DNA from: Phytoactinopolyspora halophila
GTDB lineage: Bacteria > Actinomycetota > Actinomycetes > Jiangellales > Jiangellaceae
Reading direction: 5' to 3'
NCBI RefSeq assembly: GCF_003287285.1
Contig: NZ_QMIG01000028.1
Location: forward strand, 1-52,721
Length of the DNA stretch: 52,721 bases
Shown: piece by piece, positions 8,641 to 18,135 of the stretch
How the letters are laid out: every line of letters begins with the position of its first letter
Numbering within the stretch: position 1 is the first letter of the stretch
Translations under genes and position numbers: made by a program
Notes under the pieces: model-generated
Told to the model about the DNA's origin: nothing
Databases searched by the model: none
The model's input: the letters and a program-made list of their open reading frames with translations, nothing else

Positions 8641-8836
8641 GTTACGTTACCTTCCTGTGCAGCGCGCTGCATCGATGCGCTCTGAGTGTCCCCTCGCGCA
8701 CGGTGTCCTGCGCACAGCGCCTGTGCGGCGTCGGCTGTGCGGCATCGGCTCTCCCGTACGCAAGCGTGCGAGTTTGAGGTCTCGTGCTGGACACGGCCAC
8801 CAATACAACGTACATGCAGGACGGCTTCGAAGGGGA

Positions 8837-8867
8837 CATGCCACGGTCGATGCGGGACCGTGGCATG
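8837..8867. promoter_or_regulatory. Perfect 12-bp inverted repeat in the GntR/TctC intergenic region
   Basis: CATGCCACGGTC at 8837-8848 and GACCGTGGCATG at 8856-8867 are exact complements around a 7-base spacer. Related GACATGCC/GGCATGTC elements occur near 8880-8888, 9056-9063 and 9080-9086. The position between divergent genes suggests a regulator site or an mRNA hairpin. A second hairpin, CGCACAG/CTGTGCG, lies at 8711-8727. Confidence 0.5.
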
Positions 8868-8935
8868 CGTCGGTCCGTTGGGGCATGTCGCGCTCGTCGA
8901 GGACGGCGCGTCAGCGTCGGATGAGTGAAGATTGG

Positions 8936-8960
8936 TTGACAGTTACATGCAACATGTAAC
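8936..8960 (+). promoter_or_regulatory. -35 element and 19-base palindrome upstream of tctC
   Basis: TTGACA at 8936-8941 is a consensus -35. It abuts GTTACATGCAACATGTAAC (8942-8960), a perfect palindrome with a 3-base centre occupying the space to the -10 region. A site there would block polymerase. The adjacent GntR protein is the obvious candidate repressor. Confidence 0.6.
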
Positions 8961-9108
8961 ACGCTTCGTGCATGCTGCTTGTGTGCCGAGGGCCACACGT
9001 CCGGTCGTCGATGGAGCACACGTCAGCTCGGGCGGAACGAGTCCAGTGGATCAACGACATGCCGCGCCCACTCAGGTGAGGGCATGTGCTCGACGATGAG
9101 GAGGTCAG

Positions 9109-10086
9109 GTGGATCAGGCACGTCCGGTCATGGTCATTTCGGGTTTCTTGCTGTCCGCCTCGCTTGCCGCGTGCGGCGCCACGGGAGACGAGAGCAGCGA
9201 GGAATACCCGACGCAGGCAGTCGAGTATGTCATTCCTTTCGATCCCGGCGGTGAATCCGACATCACGGCACGGCTTCAGCAAGAACCTCTCGAAGATGTT
9301 CTCGACACGAACGTCAACATCACGTATCAGCCTGGTGCGGGCGGTGCCCTCGCGTGGTCGGAGCTGACGCGCGCCACTCCCGACGGCCACACGATTGCCG
9401 GATTCAACTTGCCGCACATCATTGCGCAGCCGATGGCCTCTGGAGACGTGGGGTACGAGACGGACGATTTTAAGATCGTCAACATATTCCAGAGCACGCC
9501 AAACCTGCTCGTGGTTCGCGAAGACAGCCCCATCGAGACGCTCGACGAGTACATCAGTGCCGCGAAAGAGGGCGCCGATGCGATGAGTATTGGCGGGACC
9601 GGCACGTACACGCCGAACCACCTCGGCACCCTGTTGTTGGAGCGGGAAGCCGGCATCGAGCTGGGATACACCGAATTTTCCGGCACCGGCGCTACTGTGC
9701 CGGCACTGCTCGGTGGCCACGTCGATTCCCTTTTCACGTTCCCCACGCAGCTGGAAACGCAAGAGGGTGAGATGCGGCCACTCGCCATTGCTACCGAGGA
9801 ACGGCTGCCGGGCTTGGAGGACGTTCCCACCTTCCAAGAGGAGGGCTACGACGTGGTTGGTGGAGCGTATCGCGGCACGATGGTTCCGAAGGACACTCCA
9901 GACGAGGTAGTCGAACAGTTGGCTGCCGCCTTCGACGAAATACATTCCATGCCCGAGGTCCAGGAAGACTTCGAGGAGAACAGCTTGAAGATGGAAGATT
10001 ACGGCCCGGAGGAAGCGGCCGAATTCATCGACCAACGCGAAGGGGAACTCGAAGAACTGTTCAACGAGATCGGAGTTCTCGAGTGA
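9109..10086 (+). CDS. tctC: Tripartite tricarboxylate transporter substrate-binding lipoprotein
   Basis: A 325-residue TctC/Bug-type extracytoplasmic binding protein. The N-terminus is a lipoprotein signal with lipobox SLAAC; the Cys is at about residue 22. The mature part has the family's pocket landmarks: IPFDPGGESDITAR, YQPGAGGALAW, IGGTGTYTPNH, and PTFQEEGYDVVGGAYRGTMVPKDTPDE. The GTG start follows GAGGAGG. It heads a tctC-tctA-tctB operon and should deliver a carboxylate to the TctAB membrane pair. The acid is unknown; the dehydratase encoded downstream points to a sugar acid. Confidence 0.92.
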   Translation: MDQARPVMVISGFLLSASLAACGATGDESSEEYPTQAVEYVIPFDPGGESDITARLQQEPLEDVLDTNVNITYQPGAGGALAWSELTRATPDGHTIAGFNLPHIIAQPMASGDVGYETDDFKIVNIFQSTPNLLVVREDSPIETLDEYISAAKEGADAMSIGGTGTYTPNHLGTLLLEREAGIELGYTEFSGTGATVPALLGGHVDSLFTFPTQLETQEGEMRPLAIATEERLPGLEDVPTFQEEGYDVVGGAYRGTMVPKDTPDEVVEQLAAAFDEIHSMPEVQEDFEENSLKMEDYGPEEAAEFIDQREGELEELFNEIGVLE

Positions 10087-10148
10087 CCGTGCCGCTGCGG
10101 TCTCGCGGTTGATCTGCTCGTCATTCGGATAGGAAGCGGTACAGGACC

Positions 10149-11681
10149 GTGTTTGAGTCGATTCTTGCGGGCATAACGCAGGCCCTGAGTCCCTCCATGC
10201 TGCTGCTGATCGTGATCGGGACGGTCAGCGGAGTGGCAGTGGGGGCGATGCCGGGACTGAGCGCCACCATGGGTCTCGCGCTACTCGTTCCGTTCTCTTT
10301 TGCGATGGACCCCACCGCGGGCCTCGTCCTGCTGGGCGGCTTCTACGTGGGAGCCATATACGGGGGTGCCTTCACGGCGATACTGGTGAACGCCCCGGGC
10401 ACGCCGTCCTCGATAGCGACGGCTCTCGAGGGCTATCCGATGACGAAACAGGGCCGGAGCGAGGAGGCGATCGTCGGCGCCACCATCGGATCGTTCGTCG
10501 GTGGTGTGCTCGGCGTCGTGGCGATGGTCGTCGTCGGGCCGCTGCTGGCCGGGTTCGCGCTGAACTTCGGGCCACAGGAGTACTTCTGGGTAGCCGTCTT
10601 CGGCCTCACCATCATCGTGACCCTGGCGGAGGATTCGCTACTGAAAGGAATCCTCGGCGTCGTGTTCGGCTTGGTGCTCGGCACCATCGGATTGGCTCCC
10701 GTCGGGGGTGACGTGCGGTTCACCTTCGGCATGTCGGAGTTGCAGGGTGGCGTCGAACTGATTCCGGCGATGATCGGCTTCTTCACGATCCCCGAGGTGA
10801 TCCGGTTGATCGCCAATCGTCACCGGGACGTCGAGGTTTATGAACAACGTGCTGAGAAACAGTCGCAGGTGAAGGCCACCGTGATCGCCGTCTTCTCCCG
10901 TCCTCTCAACCTGGTGCGCTCGTCCGCGATCGGTGCCGTTGTGGGCGCACTACCTGGCGCGGGCAGCAGCGTGTCGAACCTGGTGGCCTACAACGAGGCG
11001 AGGCGGGCGTCGCGGACACCGGAGCGTTTCGGCAAAGGTGAGGTGGATGGCGTGGTTGCCTCGGAGACGGCGAACAACGCCACGATCGGCGGTGGACTCG
11101 TTCCCACATTGAGCCTGGGCGTGCCGGGTTCGCCGCCGCACGCCATCATTCTCGGCGCCCTGCTGTTACACGGTCTCCGCCCGGGTCCTGGCCTGTTCGA
11201 GAGCTCCGGCGACCTCGTGTACACGTTCGTCACGGCCCTTGCCATCTGCGCTGTCGTCATGGTGCCGGTCGGGTTGATCGCAGGCCGGGGCTTGCAGCGC
11301 GCGGTGGTGGTCATGCCGACGCGCTATCTCGCACCCGGAATCGTGGTGCTCAGCATGGTGGGCGCGTACGCGATCCGGAACTCGATCATCGACGTGCTGT
11401 TGATGGGGCTGTTGGGCGTTGTCGGTTACCTGCTGCGCACGATCGGTATCGGGCCGGCCACGGTGGTCCTCGGTCTCATCCTCGGCCCGATCGCGGAAGA
11501 GGGGTTGGTCCAGGGGCTGCAGTCTTCGGTCGGCATGGACATGCCGTGGACGTCGTTCTTCAGCCGTCCGATCAGCATCGTCTTGATTCTGGCATGTGTG
11601 TTGTCCGTGGGCTGGTCGTTGCGTCGGGCGCGCCGGGGGCCGAAGCGCGACGAGGTGACCTCAGGCGAGGACGGAACGTGA
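10149..11681 (+). CDS. tctA: Tripartite tricarboxylate transporter large permease
   Basis: A 510-residue TctA permease with about 11-12 membrane segments. Family signatures include VGAMPGLSATMGLALLVPFSFAMDP near residue 28, FYVGAIYGGAFTAILVNAPGTPSSIAT, and the second-repeat equivalents GALPGAGSSVSNLVAYNEARR and LSLGVPGSPPHAIILGALLLHGLRPGP. The two glycine/proline-rich motifs form the inverted-repeat transport core. It starts at GTG 10149 after AGGA. Its stop overlaps the tctB ATG by one base. Confidence 0.93.
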   Translation: MFESILAGITQALSPSMLLLIVIGTVSGVAVGAMPGLSATMGLALLVPFSFAMDPTAGLVLLGGFYVGAIYGGAFTAILVNAPGTPSSIATALEGYPMTKQGRSEEAIVGATIGSFVGGVLGVVAMVVVGPLLAGFALNFGPQEYFWVAVFGLTIIVTLAEDSLLKGILGVVFGLVLGTIGLAPVGGDVRFTFGMSELQGGVELIPAMIGFFTIPEVIRLIANRHRDVEVYEQRAEKQSQVKATVIAVFSRPLNLVRSSAIGAVVGALPGAGSSVSNLVAYNEARRASRTPERFGKGEVDGVVASETANNATIGGGLVPTLSLGVPGSPPHAIILGALLLHGLRPGPGLFESSGDLVYTFVTALAICAVVMVPVGLIAGRGLQRAVVVMPTRYLAPGIVVLSMVGAYAIRNSIIDVLLMGLLGVVGYLLRTIGIGPATVVLGLILGPIAEEGLVQGLQSSVGMDMPWTSFFSRPISIVLILACVLSVGWSLRRARRGPKRDEVTSGEDGT

Positions 11682-12154
11682 TGGGCACTGCGTGGGAGAG
11701 CACGATGGAAGCGAACAGGCGGCGCATCGGTAGTTATCTCGATCTGGTGGGCGGCCTGCTCTTTGCCGCGTTTGCGGCTGCGATGTGGGTGCAGCGTGAT
11801 TACACGAGTGAGTACAGCGGGTACTTCCCGGACTTCCTGTTGATCGCGATGGCCGTGCTCGGTGTCGGACTCGGGATCAGCGCCTGGTTCGGGCGTACGG
11901 TCCGCGCGGACGAGCACGGTGATCCGCTATCCGGACTCCTGCGAGCCGTGGTCTTGTTGTTGCTGTGCTTTGCCGCGTTGCCGGTTCTGGGCTACGTGAT
12001 CACCAGCATCGTGTTCTTCGCCGTGACGGCAACGCTGATGCGGGGCAAGAGCTGGTCTTTGAAGGGTCTGGTCGTCGACGTCGCGGTGTCGATCGTGTTC
12101 GTCGGCGCGATCTACCTGCTGTTCTCGGAGGTGCTACTGGTTCAACTTCCCTGA
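11681..12154 (+). CDS. tctB: Tripartite tricarboxylate transporter small subunit
   Basis: A 157-residue TctB-type protein with about four membrane helices (residues 18-38, 50-70, 88-125, 130-152). The ATG at 11681 overlaps the tctA stop (TGATG), giving tight translational coupling. It stabilises or assists the TctA permease. It is assigned mainly from size, topology and position, because TctB sequences are poorly conserved. Confidence 0.85.
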   Translation: MGTAWESTMEANRRRIGSYLDLVGGLLFAAFAAAMWVQRDYTSEYSGYFPDFLLIAMAVLGVGLGISAWFGRTVRADEHGDPLSGLLRAVVLLLLCFAALPVLGYVITSIVFFAVTATLMRGKSWSLKGLVVDVAVSIVFVGAIYLLFSEVLLVQLP

Positions 12155-12230
12155 CCTCGGGCCGGCTCTGCGGCTCGGTGCGGCGGTGCGGTCAGTAGAC
12201 AACAAGCGGGTGTGAAACAGGTCGGAGGGT

Positions 12231-13379
12231 ATGCGCGTAGAGAGGCTTGGCGTCACGGTGTTGTCCGCTCCGCTCGGGGCGACCGACACGGTGGCGATGT
12301 CGTTCGGGAAGCTGACAGATCGTCGGATGTGCGTGGTGGAGGTCGAAGCCGACGGCGCGGTCGGTATCGGGGAGAGCTGGATCAACTATCCGGCATGGGC
12401 ACCCCGCGAGCGGTTGGGCACGCTGTGTGATGGAGTGGCGTCGCTGCTGGTGGGAATGGAGGTATCCGATCCGCGAGAGATCCACGGTGAATTGACGCGG
12501 CAGTTGCTGCCTCTTGGCCGGCAATGGGGCGCGTTGGGCCCGATCTGGCAATCGTTGAGCGGAGTCGACATGGCCCTGTGGGATTTGCATGGCAAGTTAC
12601 ACGGGCAGTCGGTGGCGGCGCTTCTGGGTGGCGACGGCGGCCGGGGGCACGTGCCCGCATACGGAAGCGGTGTGGGGCCGACGCGGGTGGCGGAGCTGTG
12701 CGAGCGCGCCATGCAGGCGGGACTGCCGGCGGTAAAGACCAAGGTCGGGTTCGGCGCCGAGCGTGACGCCGCCATCCTCGGCGAGGCGCGGAGCACCCTG
12801 GGCGAGAAGCGGCGGCTGTTCGCGGACGCGAATCAAGCGTGGAACCTGGCAGAAGCCAAAGCGATGTGCGAGCTCCTGGAGCGCCATGACGTGGAATGGC
12901 TCGAGGAGCCGTTGACTCACGACGACCTCGACGAACTGGAGGAGCTGGGCGCCGACACGACCATCCCGCTGGCGACGGGGGAGAACGTCTACGGCATTAC
13001 CGAGTTCGAGCGGTACGTCGAATCGCCGGCGATCCATCTGATCCAACCGGACCTGGCGAAATGTGGCGGAATCACGATGGGTGCCGCGGTTGCCGAGCAT
13101 GCCGGGCGATGCGGTACGGGCGTGGCGCCGCACTGTTACGGAGGTGCGATCGGAATCGTTGCCAGCCTCCACGTGGGTGCCGCCTTTCCGTCCGTTCGCT
13201 GGATCGAGCTGGATGTGCGGGACAATCCGTTGCGCACCGATGTGCTGACGACGCCGTTGCGGCTCGACGACGGGGAGTTGGCGGTGCCGAACGGCCCGGG
13301 GCTGGGGATCGAGCTGGCGGACACGGTGATCCAGCATTATGAACAGTACGTGGAGGAGCGCACGCGGCGCGATCTGTGA
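12231..13379 (+). CDS. Mandelate racemase/muconate lactonizing enzyme family dehydratase
   Basis: A 382-residue enolase-superfamily enzyme of the mandelate-racemase subgroup. The visible catalytic set is complete. The KTK motif has Lys169 and Lys171. Metal ligands are Asp199 (FADANQAW), a Glu in EEPL (225/226) and Glu251 (TGEN). The general-base dyad is Asp274 (QPDLAK) with His301 (PHCYGG). Such enzymes usually dehydrate acid sugars or racemise 2-hydroxy acids in the cytoplasm. It follows tctCAB with a 76-base gap and is probably in the same GntR-controlled catabolic unit. The exact acid cannot be read from sequence. Confidence 0.9.
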   Translation: MRVERLGVTVLSAPLGATDTVAMSFGKLTDRRMCVVEVEADGAVGIGESWINYPAWAPRERLGTLCDGVASLLVGMEVSDPREIHGELTRQLLPLGRQWGALGPIWQSLSGVDMALWDLHGKLHGQSVAALLGGDGGRGHVPAYGSGVGPTRVAELCERAMQAGLPAVKTKVGFGAERDAAILGEARSTLGEKRRLFADANQAWNLAEAKAMCELLERHDVEWLEEPLTHDDLDELEELGADTTIPLATGENVYGITEFERYVESPAIHLIQPDLAKCGGITMGAAVAEHAGRCGTGVAPHCYGGAIGIVASLHVGAAFPSVRWIELDVRDNPLRTDVLTTPLRLDDGELAVPNGPGLGIELADTVIQHYEQYVEERTRRDL

Positions 13380-13404
13380 GCGGAACTGGCAGCGCCGCCG
13401 TACT

Positions 13405-13425
13405 TGCCGTCGGCACGTGACGGCA
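13405..13425. terminator. Hairpin between the convergent dehydratase and tetR genes
   Basis: TGCCGTC and GACGGCA (13405-13411 and 13419-13425) form a 7-bp stem with a 7-base loop in the 65-base gap between convergent genes. No U-tract is seen. Confidence 0.35.
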
Positions 13426-13444
13426 CGGACGGAGCGGCGCGTCG

Positions 13445-14071
13445 TCAACTCGGAGTGCCAGTAGTCTCCGCAGCGCCAGCTGCGGCCCCTGGGTGCGAGC
13501 CCGTGTCGGTCTGGGGCGCGGTGAGCGTCTGCATCGCGACGTTCACCGCTTTGGCTCGCAACTCGTCGTGCGGGATGTCCGTGAACAAGGTGGCACACCG
13601 GCTGAGGCCGTTCGCAACGATGACGGCGCGGATACGGTCCTCGTTCGTTGCGTCGGGTCCGAACAGCAGTCGCTGGAACGTGGCGGCCAAGCGAGGTATC
13701 CAGTTCTCGACTTCCAGTTCGGCCATGCCCGATGGATCGAGACTGAGCGCGAGGAACGCGGTGCGGTGGGCGTAGTTGAGGTCGAAGAAGCGTTCGAGGA
13801 TCTCGCGCCGGGACAAGGTCTCGCGCTCGGTGTCGCTGAGAAAGGCCTCGACGTCGTCGATGCCCGGCTGGAGGATGCTGCGGATCAGGTCCCGCTTGGT
13901 AGGGAAGTGATAGTACAGCGCCGCCTTCGTCAGGCCGAGCCGGTCGGCGATGTCCTGCATCGTCGTGTTCGCGAACCCCTGGGTGACGAACAACTCCAGC
14001 GCAATGCCGTGGATGCGCTCCCTCGTGTCTCTGGTCCGCCCGTCCCGGCGCTGAGGCTGTTCTGCCTCCAT
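13445..14071 (-). CDS. TetR family regulator of the adjacent ABC exporter
   Basis: A 208-residue TetR protein. The HTH region is strongly conserved: IHGIALELFVTQGFANTTMQDIADRLGLTKAALYYHFPTKRDLI. The C-terminal half is the variable ligand domain. The ATG at 14071 follows AGGAGG. It is divergent from an ABC exporter pair, with two inverted repeats between them, so it most likely represses the exporter and itself until an exported compound binds. Confidence 0.88.
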   Translation of the reverse strand: MEAEQPQRRDGRTRDTRERIHGIALELFVTQGFANTTMQDIADRLGLTKAALYYHFPTKRDLIRSILQPGIDDVEAFLSDTERETLSRREILERFFDLNYAHRTAFLALSLDPSGMAELEVENWIPRLAATFQRLLFGPDATNEDRIRAVIVANGLSRCATLFTDIPHDELRAKAVNVAMQTLTAPQTDTGSHPGAAAGAAETTGTPS

Positions 14072-14144
14072 GGACCCTCCTGCTGGCGCTCTCTCGCGTG
14101 CTCGTTCGTGTTCCCGATTGTCGCGGTACCAGCCTATATGGTTG

Positions 14145-14191
14145 GTAACTTACCATCCCGATGGTAGACAACTGACTAGACGGTAAGTTAC
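14145..14191. promoter_or_regulatory. TetR-type inverted repeats between tetR and the ABC exporter
   Basis: GTAACTTACC (14145-14154) is the exact complement of GGTAAGTTAC (14182-14191). Nested in the left part is TACCATCCCGATGGTA (14151-14166), a palindrome with a 4-base centre. They lie between the tetR start (14071) and the exporter start (14258). Confidence 0.6.
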
Positions 14192-14257
14192 TTTATGGTC
14201 AGCAGAATCTGGAGGCGCGCACGGCCGCCGCATGAATCAGATCGGAGTGACAGCGGC

Positions 14258-15178
14258 ATGAGACCCGTCATCTCGGTGGAAGGCCTAGTCAAGAATTTCG
14301 GCACGACACGGGCGCTGGATGGAGTCAACCTCGTCGTCGAGGGTGGCGAGGTGCACGGCTTCCTCGGACCGAACGGGGCCGGGAAATCCACGACCATTCG
14401 GATCCTGCTTGGCCTGTTGCGAGCCGACCACGGTACGGCGACCGTGCTCGGCGGCGACGCCTGGGACGACGCGGTGGAGTTGCATCGACGGCTCGCGTAC
14501 GTGCCCGGCGACGTCGAGTTGTGGCCGAACCTGACCGGTGGCGAGGCTATCGATCTGCAGGCTCGGTTGCGCGATGGATTCGATCCCCGCCACCGGGACG
14601 AGTTGTGCGAACGATTCGATCTGGATCCGAGCAAGAAGGGCCGCACCTACTCCAAGGGCAACCGGCAGAAAGTCGCCATCGTCGCGGCGCTGGCCAGTGA
14701 CGCGGAATTGCTGATTCTTGACGAGCCCACAGCCGGTCTCGACCCCCTGATGGAAGCGGTATTCCAGGAGTGCATCCGCGAGGCCAAGGCGTCCGGGCGG
14801 ACGGTGTTGCTGTCCAGCCACATCCTCGCCCAGGTCGAGGCGCTGGCCGATCATGTCTCGATCATCCGCCTCGGCCGGGTCGTCGAGGCCGGAACGCTCG
14901 CGGAACTCCGGCATCTGACCCGAACCACGATCGACGTCATGACCAGCCGTCCAGCCGACTCGGTGAGCCAGTTCACCGGCGTGCACGACCTGCGGCTGGA
15001 GGACGGGCGGGCACGGTTCGACGTGGACACCGAACATCTCGACGCCGTTGTCGGACATCTTCACGAGCTGGGCATACGCGCCCTGGTCAGCCAGCCTCCC
15101 ACGCTCGAGCAGCTGTTCATGCGGCATTACGGCGCTGAACTTCCTGGCGCCACCACCCAGGACGGGGTGTCGCGATGA
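14258..15178 (+). CDS. ABC transporter ATP-binding protein (drug-exporter type)
   Basis: A 306-residue ABC ATPase. Walker A is GPNGAGKST at 37-45, the signature region reads [12 protein letters not shown] (a variant of LSGGQ common in this exporter family), Walker B is [12 protein letters not shown], and the H-loop is LLSSHIL. A C-terminal extension of about 90 residues is usual for DrrA-like subunits. I prefer the ATG at 14258 to the longer 14195 frame because the family begins near [14 protein letters not shown]. It overlaps the permease gene by ATGA and works with it. Regulation is probably by the divergent TetR. Confidence 0.9.
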   Translation: MRPVISVEGLVKNFGTTRALDGVNLVVEGGEVHGFLGPNGAGKSTTIRILLGLLRADHGTATVLGGDAWDDAVELHRRLAYVPGDVELWPNLTGGEAIDLQARLRDGFDPRHRDELCERFDLDPSKKGRTYSKGNRQKVAIVAALASDAELLILDEPTAGLDPLMEAVFQECIREAKASGRTVLLSSHILAQVEALADHVSIIRLGRVVEAGTLAELRHLTRTTIDVMTSRPADSVSQFTGVHDLRLEDGRARFDVDTEHLDAVVGHLHELGIRALVSQPPTLEQLFMRHYGAELPGATTQDGVSR

Positions 15179-16830
15179 ACGCCGGGATCTCCACCACGGC
15201 GGCTCGCGATGCCGACATCGCCCGGAGTGGCAACGGCGCATTGGCAGGTACCGGGACGCTGATCCGGTTCATCCTGCGCCGCGACCGGATACGGATTCCG
15301 GTCTGGATCGTCGCGATCGTCGTATCCCTGGTGGGCGTGGCCCAGAGCTATGCCGACACCTTTCCGACGCAGTCCGACCTCGACAGCCGTGCGAAGCTGG
15401 TCGACAGCCCGATCTTCGTCGCGTTCAACGGCCCCGGCTACGGACTCGACAACTACACCCTCGGCGCGATGGTTGCGAACGAAGGGCTCTACCTCGGAGT
15501 CATCCTGGTCGCGCTCATGAGCGTGTTCCTCGTGATCCGGCACACCCGAGCCGAAGAAGAGAGTGGGCGGGCCGAACTGATCAGATCGGCAGCGGTCGGG
15601 CGGCACGCTGGCACGGTGTCGAGCATCGTCGTGGTCGCCGCCGCGAACGTCGTCGTCGGCCTGCTCGCTGCGGCCGGCCTGTCCAGCTTGGAGGAGCTCG
15701 ATGGGACCGGATCGTTGACGTTCGGTCTCTCGATGACCGCGGCCGGGTTGGTCTTCACCGCGGCAGCGGCGATCGCGGCCCAGGTCGCTGAGTACGCCCG
15801 GGGCGCCATCGGCGTCGGCGTGGCGGCGCTGGGCGTCACCTACGTACTCCGGGCCATCGGCGACATCAGCGAGACGGGCCTGTCGTGGGTGTCTCCGTTC
15901 GCCTGGTCGCTGGAAACTCGCGCGTTCGTCGACGAGCGGTGGTGGCCGTTGCTGCTGTCGCTGTCGCTGGCCGTCGTCGTGACGTACGGCGCCATGGTAG
16001 TGAGCGCCCGCCGTGACGTCGGGGGAGCGCTCGTGCCTCCGCGTCCGGGTCGTTCGCGTGCCACGAGCCAGCTCGTTCGACCGGTCGGGCTGGCGTTGCG
16101 GTTACAGCGTGGTGGGCTGATCGCCTGGGCCATCGGACTGGCCCTCCTGGGCGCCAGCTTCGGGCCACTCGTCGGCGATGTGGGGGAGTTCGCCGCCGAG
16201 AACGAGCAGCTTCAGGACATCATCGCCGCCGCGGAAGGAGCTACGGTGACCGAGTCATTTCTCGGCACCGTGACCCGGATGCTGGCCTTGATCACCACTG
16301 GCTTTGCGATCCAGTCCGCGCTGCGGATGCGCGGCGAAGAAATCAGCGGGCGGGTTGAGCCGATGCTTGCCACGGCGCTGTCCCGGCAGCGGTGGGTCTC
16401 CGGCTATCTGGCGGTGGCGACGGGCGGCAGTGCACTCGTCATGCTGGCCGGCTCGATGCTGCTCGGTGTCACGGCTGCCGCCGGCCAGCAAGACGCGTCG
16501 TTGCTGTTCGAGTTGCTCGCTGGTGGTGTGGCGTACCTTCCGGCCATCTGGGTGGCGGCGGGAGTCGTGGTTGCCCTGTTCGGCGTGCTACCGGGTGTCG
16601 TGAAGGCGGCCTGGCTCGTGCTCGTCTACGACGTGCTCGTCGGCCTGCTCGGGGCACCCTTGGGGCTGGACGATTCCCCGGCCCGTAACCTCTCGCCGTT
16701 CGGTCACGTGCCGCAGCTGCCCGGAGTGGATTTCGACGCGCTTCCGATCGTGGTCCTCGTCGCGGTGGCTGGCGGGTTGATCGGTGTCGGCGTGGCTGGA
16801 TTCCGCCGCCGGGATGTGCAGAGCTCCTGA
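15175..16830 (+). CDS. ABC-2 type exporter permease
   Basis: A 551-residue membrane protein with about 12 hydrophobic helices, a double-length permease of the kind annotated as a polyketide or multidrug exporter subunit. The segment [26 protein letters not shown] opens the first half, and the second half repeats the pattern from [22 protein letters not shown]. The motif [19 protein letters not shown] (matched later by [19 protein letters not shown]) is characteristic. It starts at ATG 15175 inside the stop of the ATPase gene. The exported substrate is unknown. Confidence 0.88.
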   Translation: MNAGISTTAARDADIARSGNGALAGTGTLIRFILRRDRIRIPVWIVAIVVSLVGVAQSYADTFPTQSDLDSRAKLVDSPIFVAFNGPGYGLDNYTLGAMVANEGLYLGVILVALMSVFLVIRHTRAEEESGRAELIRSAAVGRHAGTVSSIVVVAAANVVVGLLAAAGLSSLEELDGTGSLTFGLSMTAAGLVFTAAAAIAAQVAEYARGAIGVGVAALGVTYVLRAIGDISETGLSWVSPFAWSLETRAFVDERWWPLLLSLSLAVVVTYGAMVVSARRDVGGALVPPRPGRSRATSQLVRPVGLALRLQRGGLIAWAIGLALLGASFGPLVGDVGEFAAENEQLQDIIAAAEGATVTESFLGTVTRMLALITTGFAIQSALRMRGEEISGRVEPMLATALSRQRWVSGYLAVATGGSALVMLAGSMLLGVTAAAGQQDASLLFELLAGGVAYLPAIWVAAGVVVALFGVLPGVVKAAWLVLVYDVLVGLLGAPLGLDDSPARNLSPFGHVPQLPGVDFDALPIVVLVAVAGGLIGVGVAGFRRRDVQSS

Positions 16831-16955
16831 ACCCGTGATCCGAGCGTGCTTCGGTCCTGCCCGGGTCCATGGCCGAGCTGCCGGCCAATGTGAAGCGGCA
16901 CTGGCCGAAACAAGCCCCTGGCTGATGCTCTGTCACGCCGATATAGCACACAGTT

Positions 16956-16977
16956 ATCGTTGATCTCAATCAACGAT
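16956..16977 (+). terminator. 9-bp hairpin downstream of the ABC exporter
   Basis: ATCGTTGAT and ATCAACGAT pair around a 4-base loop, followed by a pyrimidine-rich CTTCTTCGTT. It lies 126 bases after the permease stop and 118 before the O-methyltransferase start, so it could be a terminator or an operator of the next gene. Confidence 0.45.
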
Positions 16978-17001
16978 CTTCTTCGTTCGATGTTCGGCCC
17001 A

Positions 17002-17044
17002 GATCGCCCGTTCGCTGCCGACCCGTTTCCCCGATCGCCCGTTC
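17002..17044. repeat. 12-base direct repeat upstream of the O-methyltransferase
   Basis: GATCGCCCGTTC occurs at 17002-17013 and 17033-17044, 31 bases apart, in the promoter region of the O-methyltransferase gene. It is a possible regulator site; no partner is identified. Confidence 0.4.
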
Positions 17045-17094
17045 CCTAGTTTCGGGTCCGCGACGGCGCTCTGCCGCTGAGGAGGTGCGCAGTG

Positions 17095-18129
17095 ATGACT
17101 CACGAACCCGCTCATGCAGCAGGTCCAAGCACGATCATGGAGATGACGTCCGGGCTGTGGGTGTCCAAGACACTTGCGGCGGCACTCGAGGTGGACGTCT
17201 TCGGAGCGCTCGCCGAGCGACCGGGCAGCACTGTGGAGGAGCTCGCGTCACAACTGAACCTGCGACGACGGCCGACGCGTTCGCTCGTGTTGGCCTGCGC
17301 TGCGCTGGGACTCCTCATCCGGAGCGGCGACGGGTACAGCAACTCCGCGTTGGCCGATCGGTATCTGGTGCGCGGCAGGCCCGACTACTTCGGTGGCTGG
17401 GTAGAGTTCATCGACCGGCACAACTACCCCGGGTGGATGCGGCTTGCCGAGTCGCTGCGCGCCAACCGCCCCACGACATGGGAGCCGGACCAGCAGCAGA
17501 CGCTCTTCGAGGATGCGGATCCCGTCCTCCTCGAAACCTTCTGGGAGGCGATGGCGGCGGTTTCGTCGGTGACCGCGCGCGAAGTCGGCAAGCACGTGGA
17601 CCTGACGGAGGCGCGCAGCCTGCTGGACGTCGGAGGCGGTGGCGCGGCCTGGGACATCGAGCTGTGCCGGATGTATCCACAGCTGCGAGCGGCGGTCTAC
17701 GACCTGCCTCATGTCTGCGAACTCACCCAGGCGAAGATCGATGCCGCCGGGCTTGAGGATCGCATCTCGACGATCCCCGGCGATTTCTTCGCTGACGACA
17801 AGCTTCCGGATGGCTACGACCTGATGGTGCTCTCGTCGATCCTGCACAACTGGAACGACGGTGATGATCGGGTGCTGCTGGACAAGTGTTTCGCCGCCTT
17901 GCCGCCGGGTGGTCGGCTGATCATTGGCGAGCTCTTGATCGATGACACCGAGGACGGCCCGTTGAACGCGGCCCTCATGGGCTTGGCCATGCAGGTGGAG
18001 ATGTGGGGGCGCAGCTTCACCGAGGGGGAACTGCGGACATGGCTGCTGGAGGCCGGGTTCGCCACGGTCGACGTCGTTCGCTTCACCGCACCGGTGGCGA
18101 ACGGTGCCGTCATCGCCCGCAAGTCGTGA
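17095..18129 (+). CDS. SAM-dependent O-methyltransferase (acetylserotonin/polyketide type)
   Basis: A protein of about 344 residues of the dimeric plant-type O-methyltransferase family. Residues 12-95 form the winged dimerisation domain (LWVSKTLAAALEVDVFGALAER). The Rossmann domain begins with LLDVGGGGAAWDIEL, the SAM loop. The family's later blocks follow: VYDLPHVCE, PGDFFADDKLP, DLMVLSSILHNWND with the catalytic His, and LPPGGRLIIGELLID. GAGGAGG precedes adjacent GTG (17092) and ATG (17095) codons; I use ATG. It probably methylates a phenol or hydroxyl of a small aromatic molecule. It is 12 kb from the PKS and need not belong to it. Confidence 0.85.
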   Translation: MTHEPAHAAGPSTIMEMTSGLWVSKTLAAALEVDVFGALAERPGSTVEELASQLNLRRRPTRSLVLACAALGLLIRSGDGYSNSALADRYLVRGRPDYFGGWVEFIDRHNYPGWMRLAESLRANRPTTWEPDQQQTLFEDADPVLLETFWEAMAAVSSVTAREVGKHVDLTEARSLLDVGGGGAAWDIELCRMYPQLRAAVYDLPHVCELTQAKIDAAGLEDRISTIPGDFFADDKLPDGYDLMVLSSILHNWNDGDDRVLLDKCFAALPPGGRLIIGELLIDDTEDGPLNAALMGLAMQVEMWGRSFTEGELRTWLLEAGFATVDVVRFTAPVANGAVIARKS

Positions 18130-18135
18130 TGGCTC

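Noticed and set aside
12597-14171. 524-codon minus-strand frame spanning the dehydratase and tetR
   Set aside because: It reads antisense through one real gene and out of frame through another.
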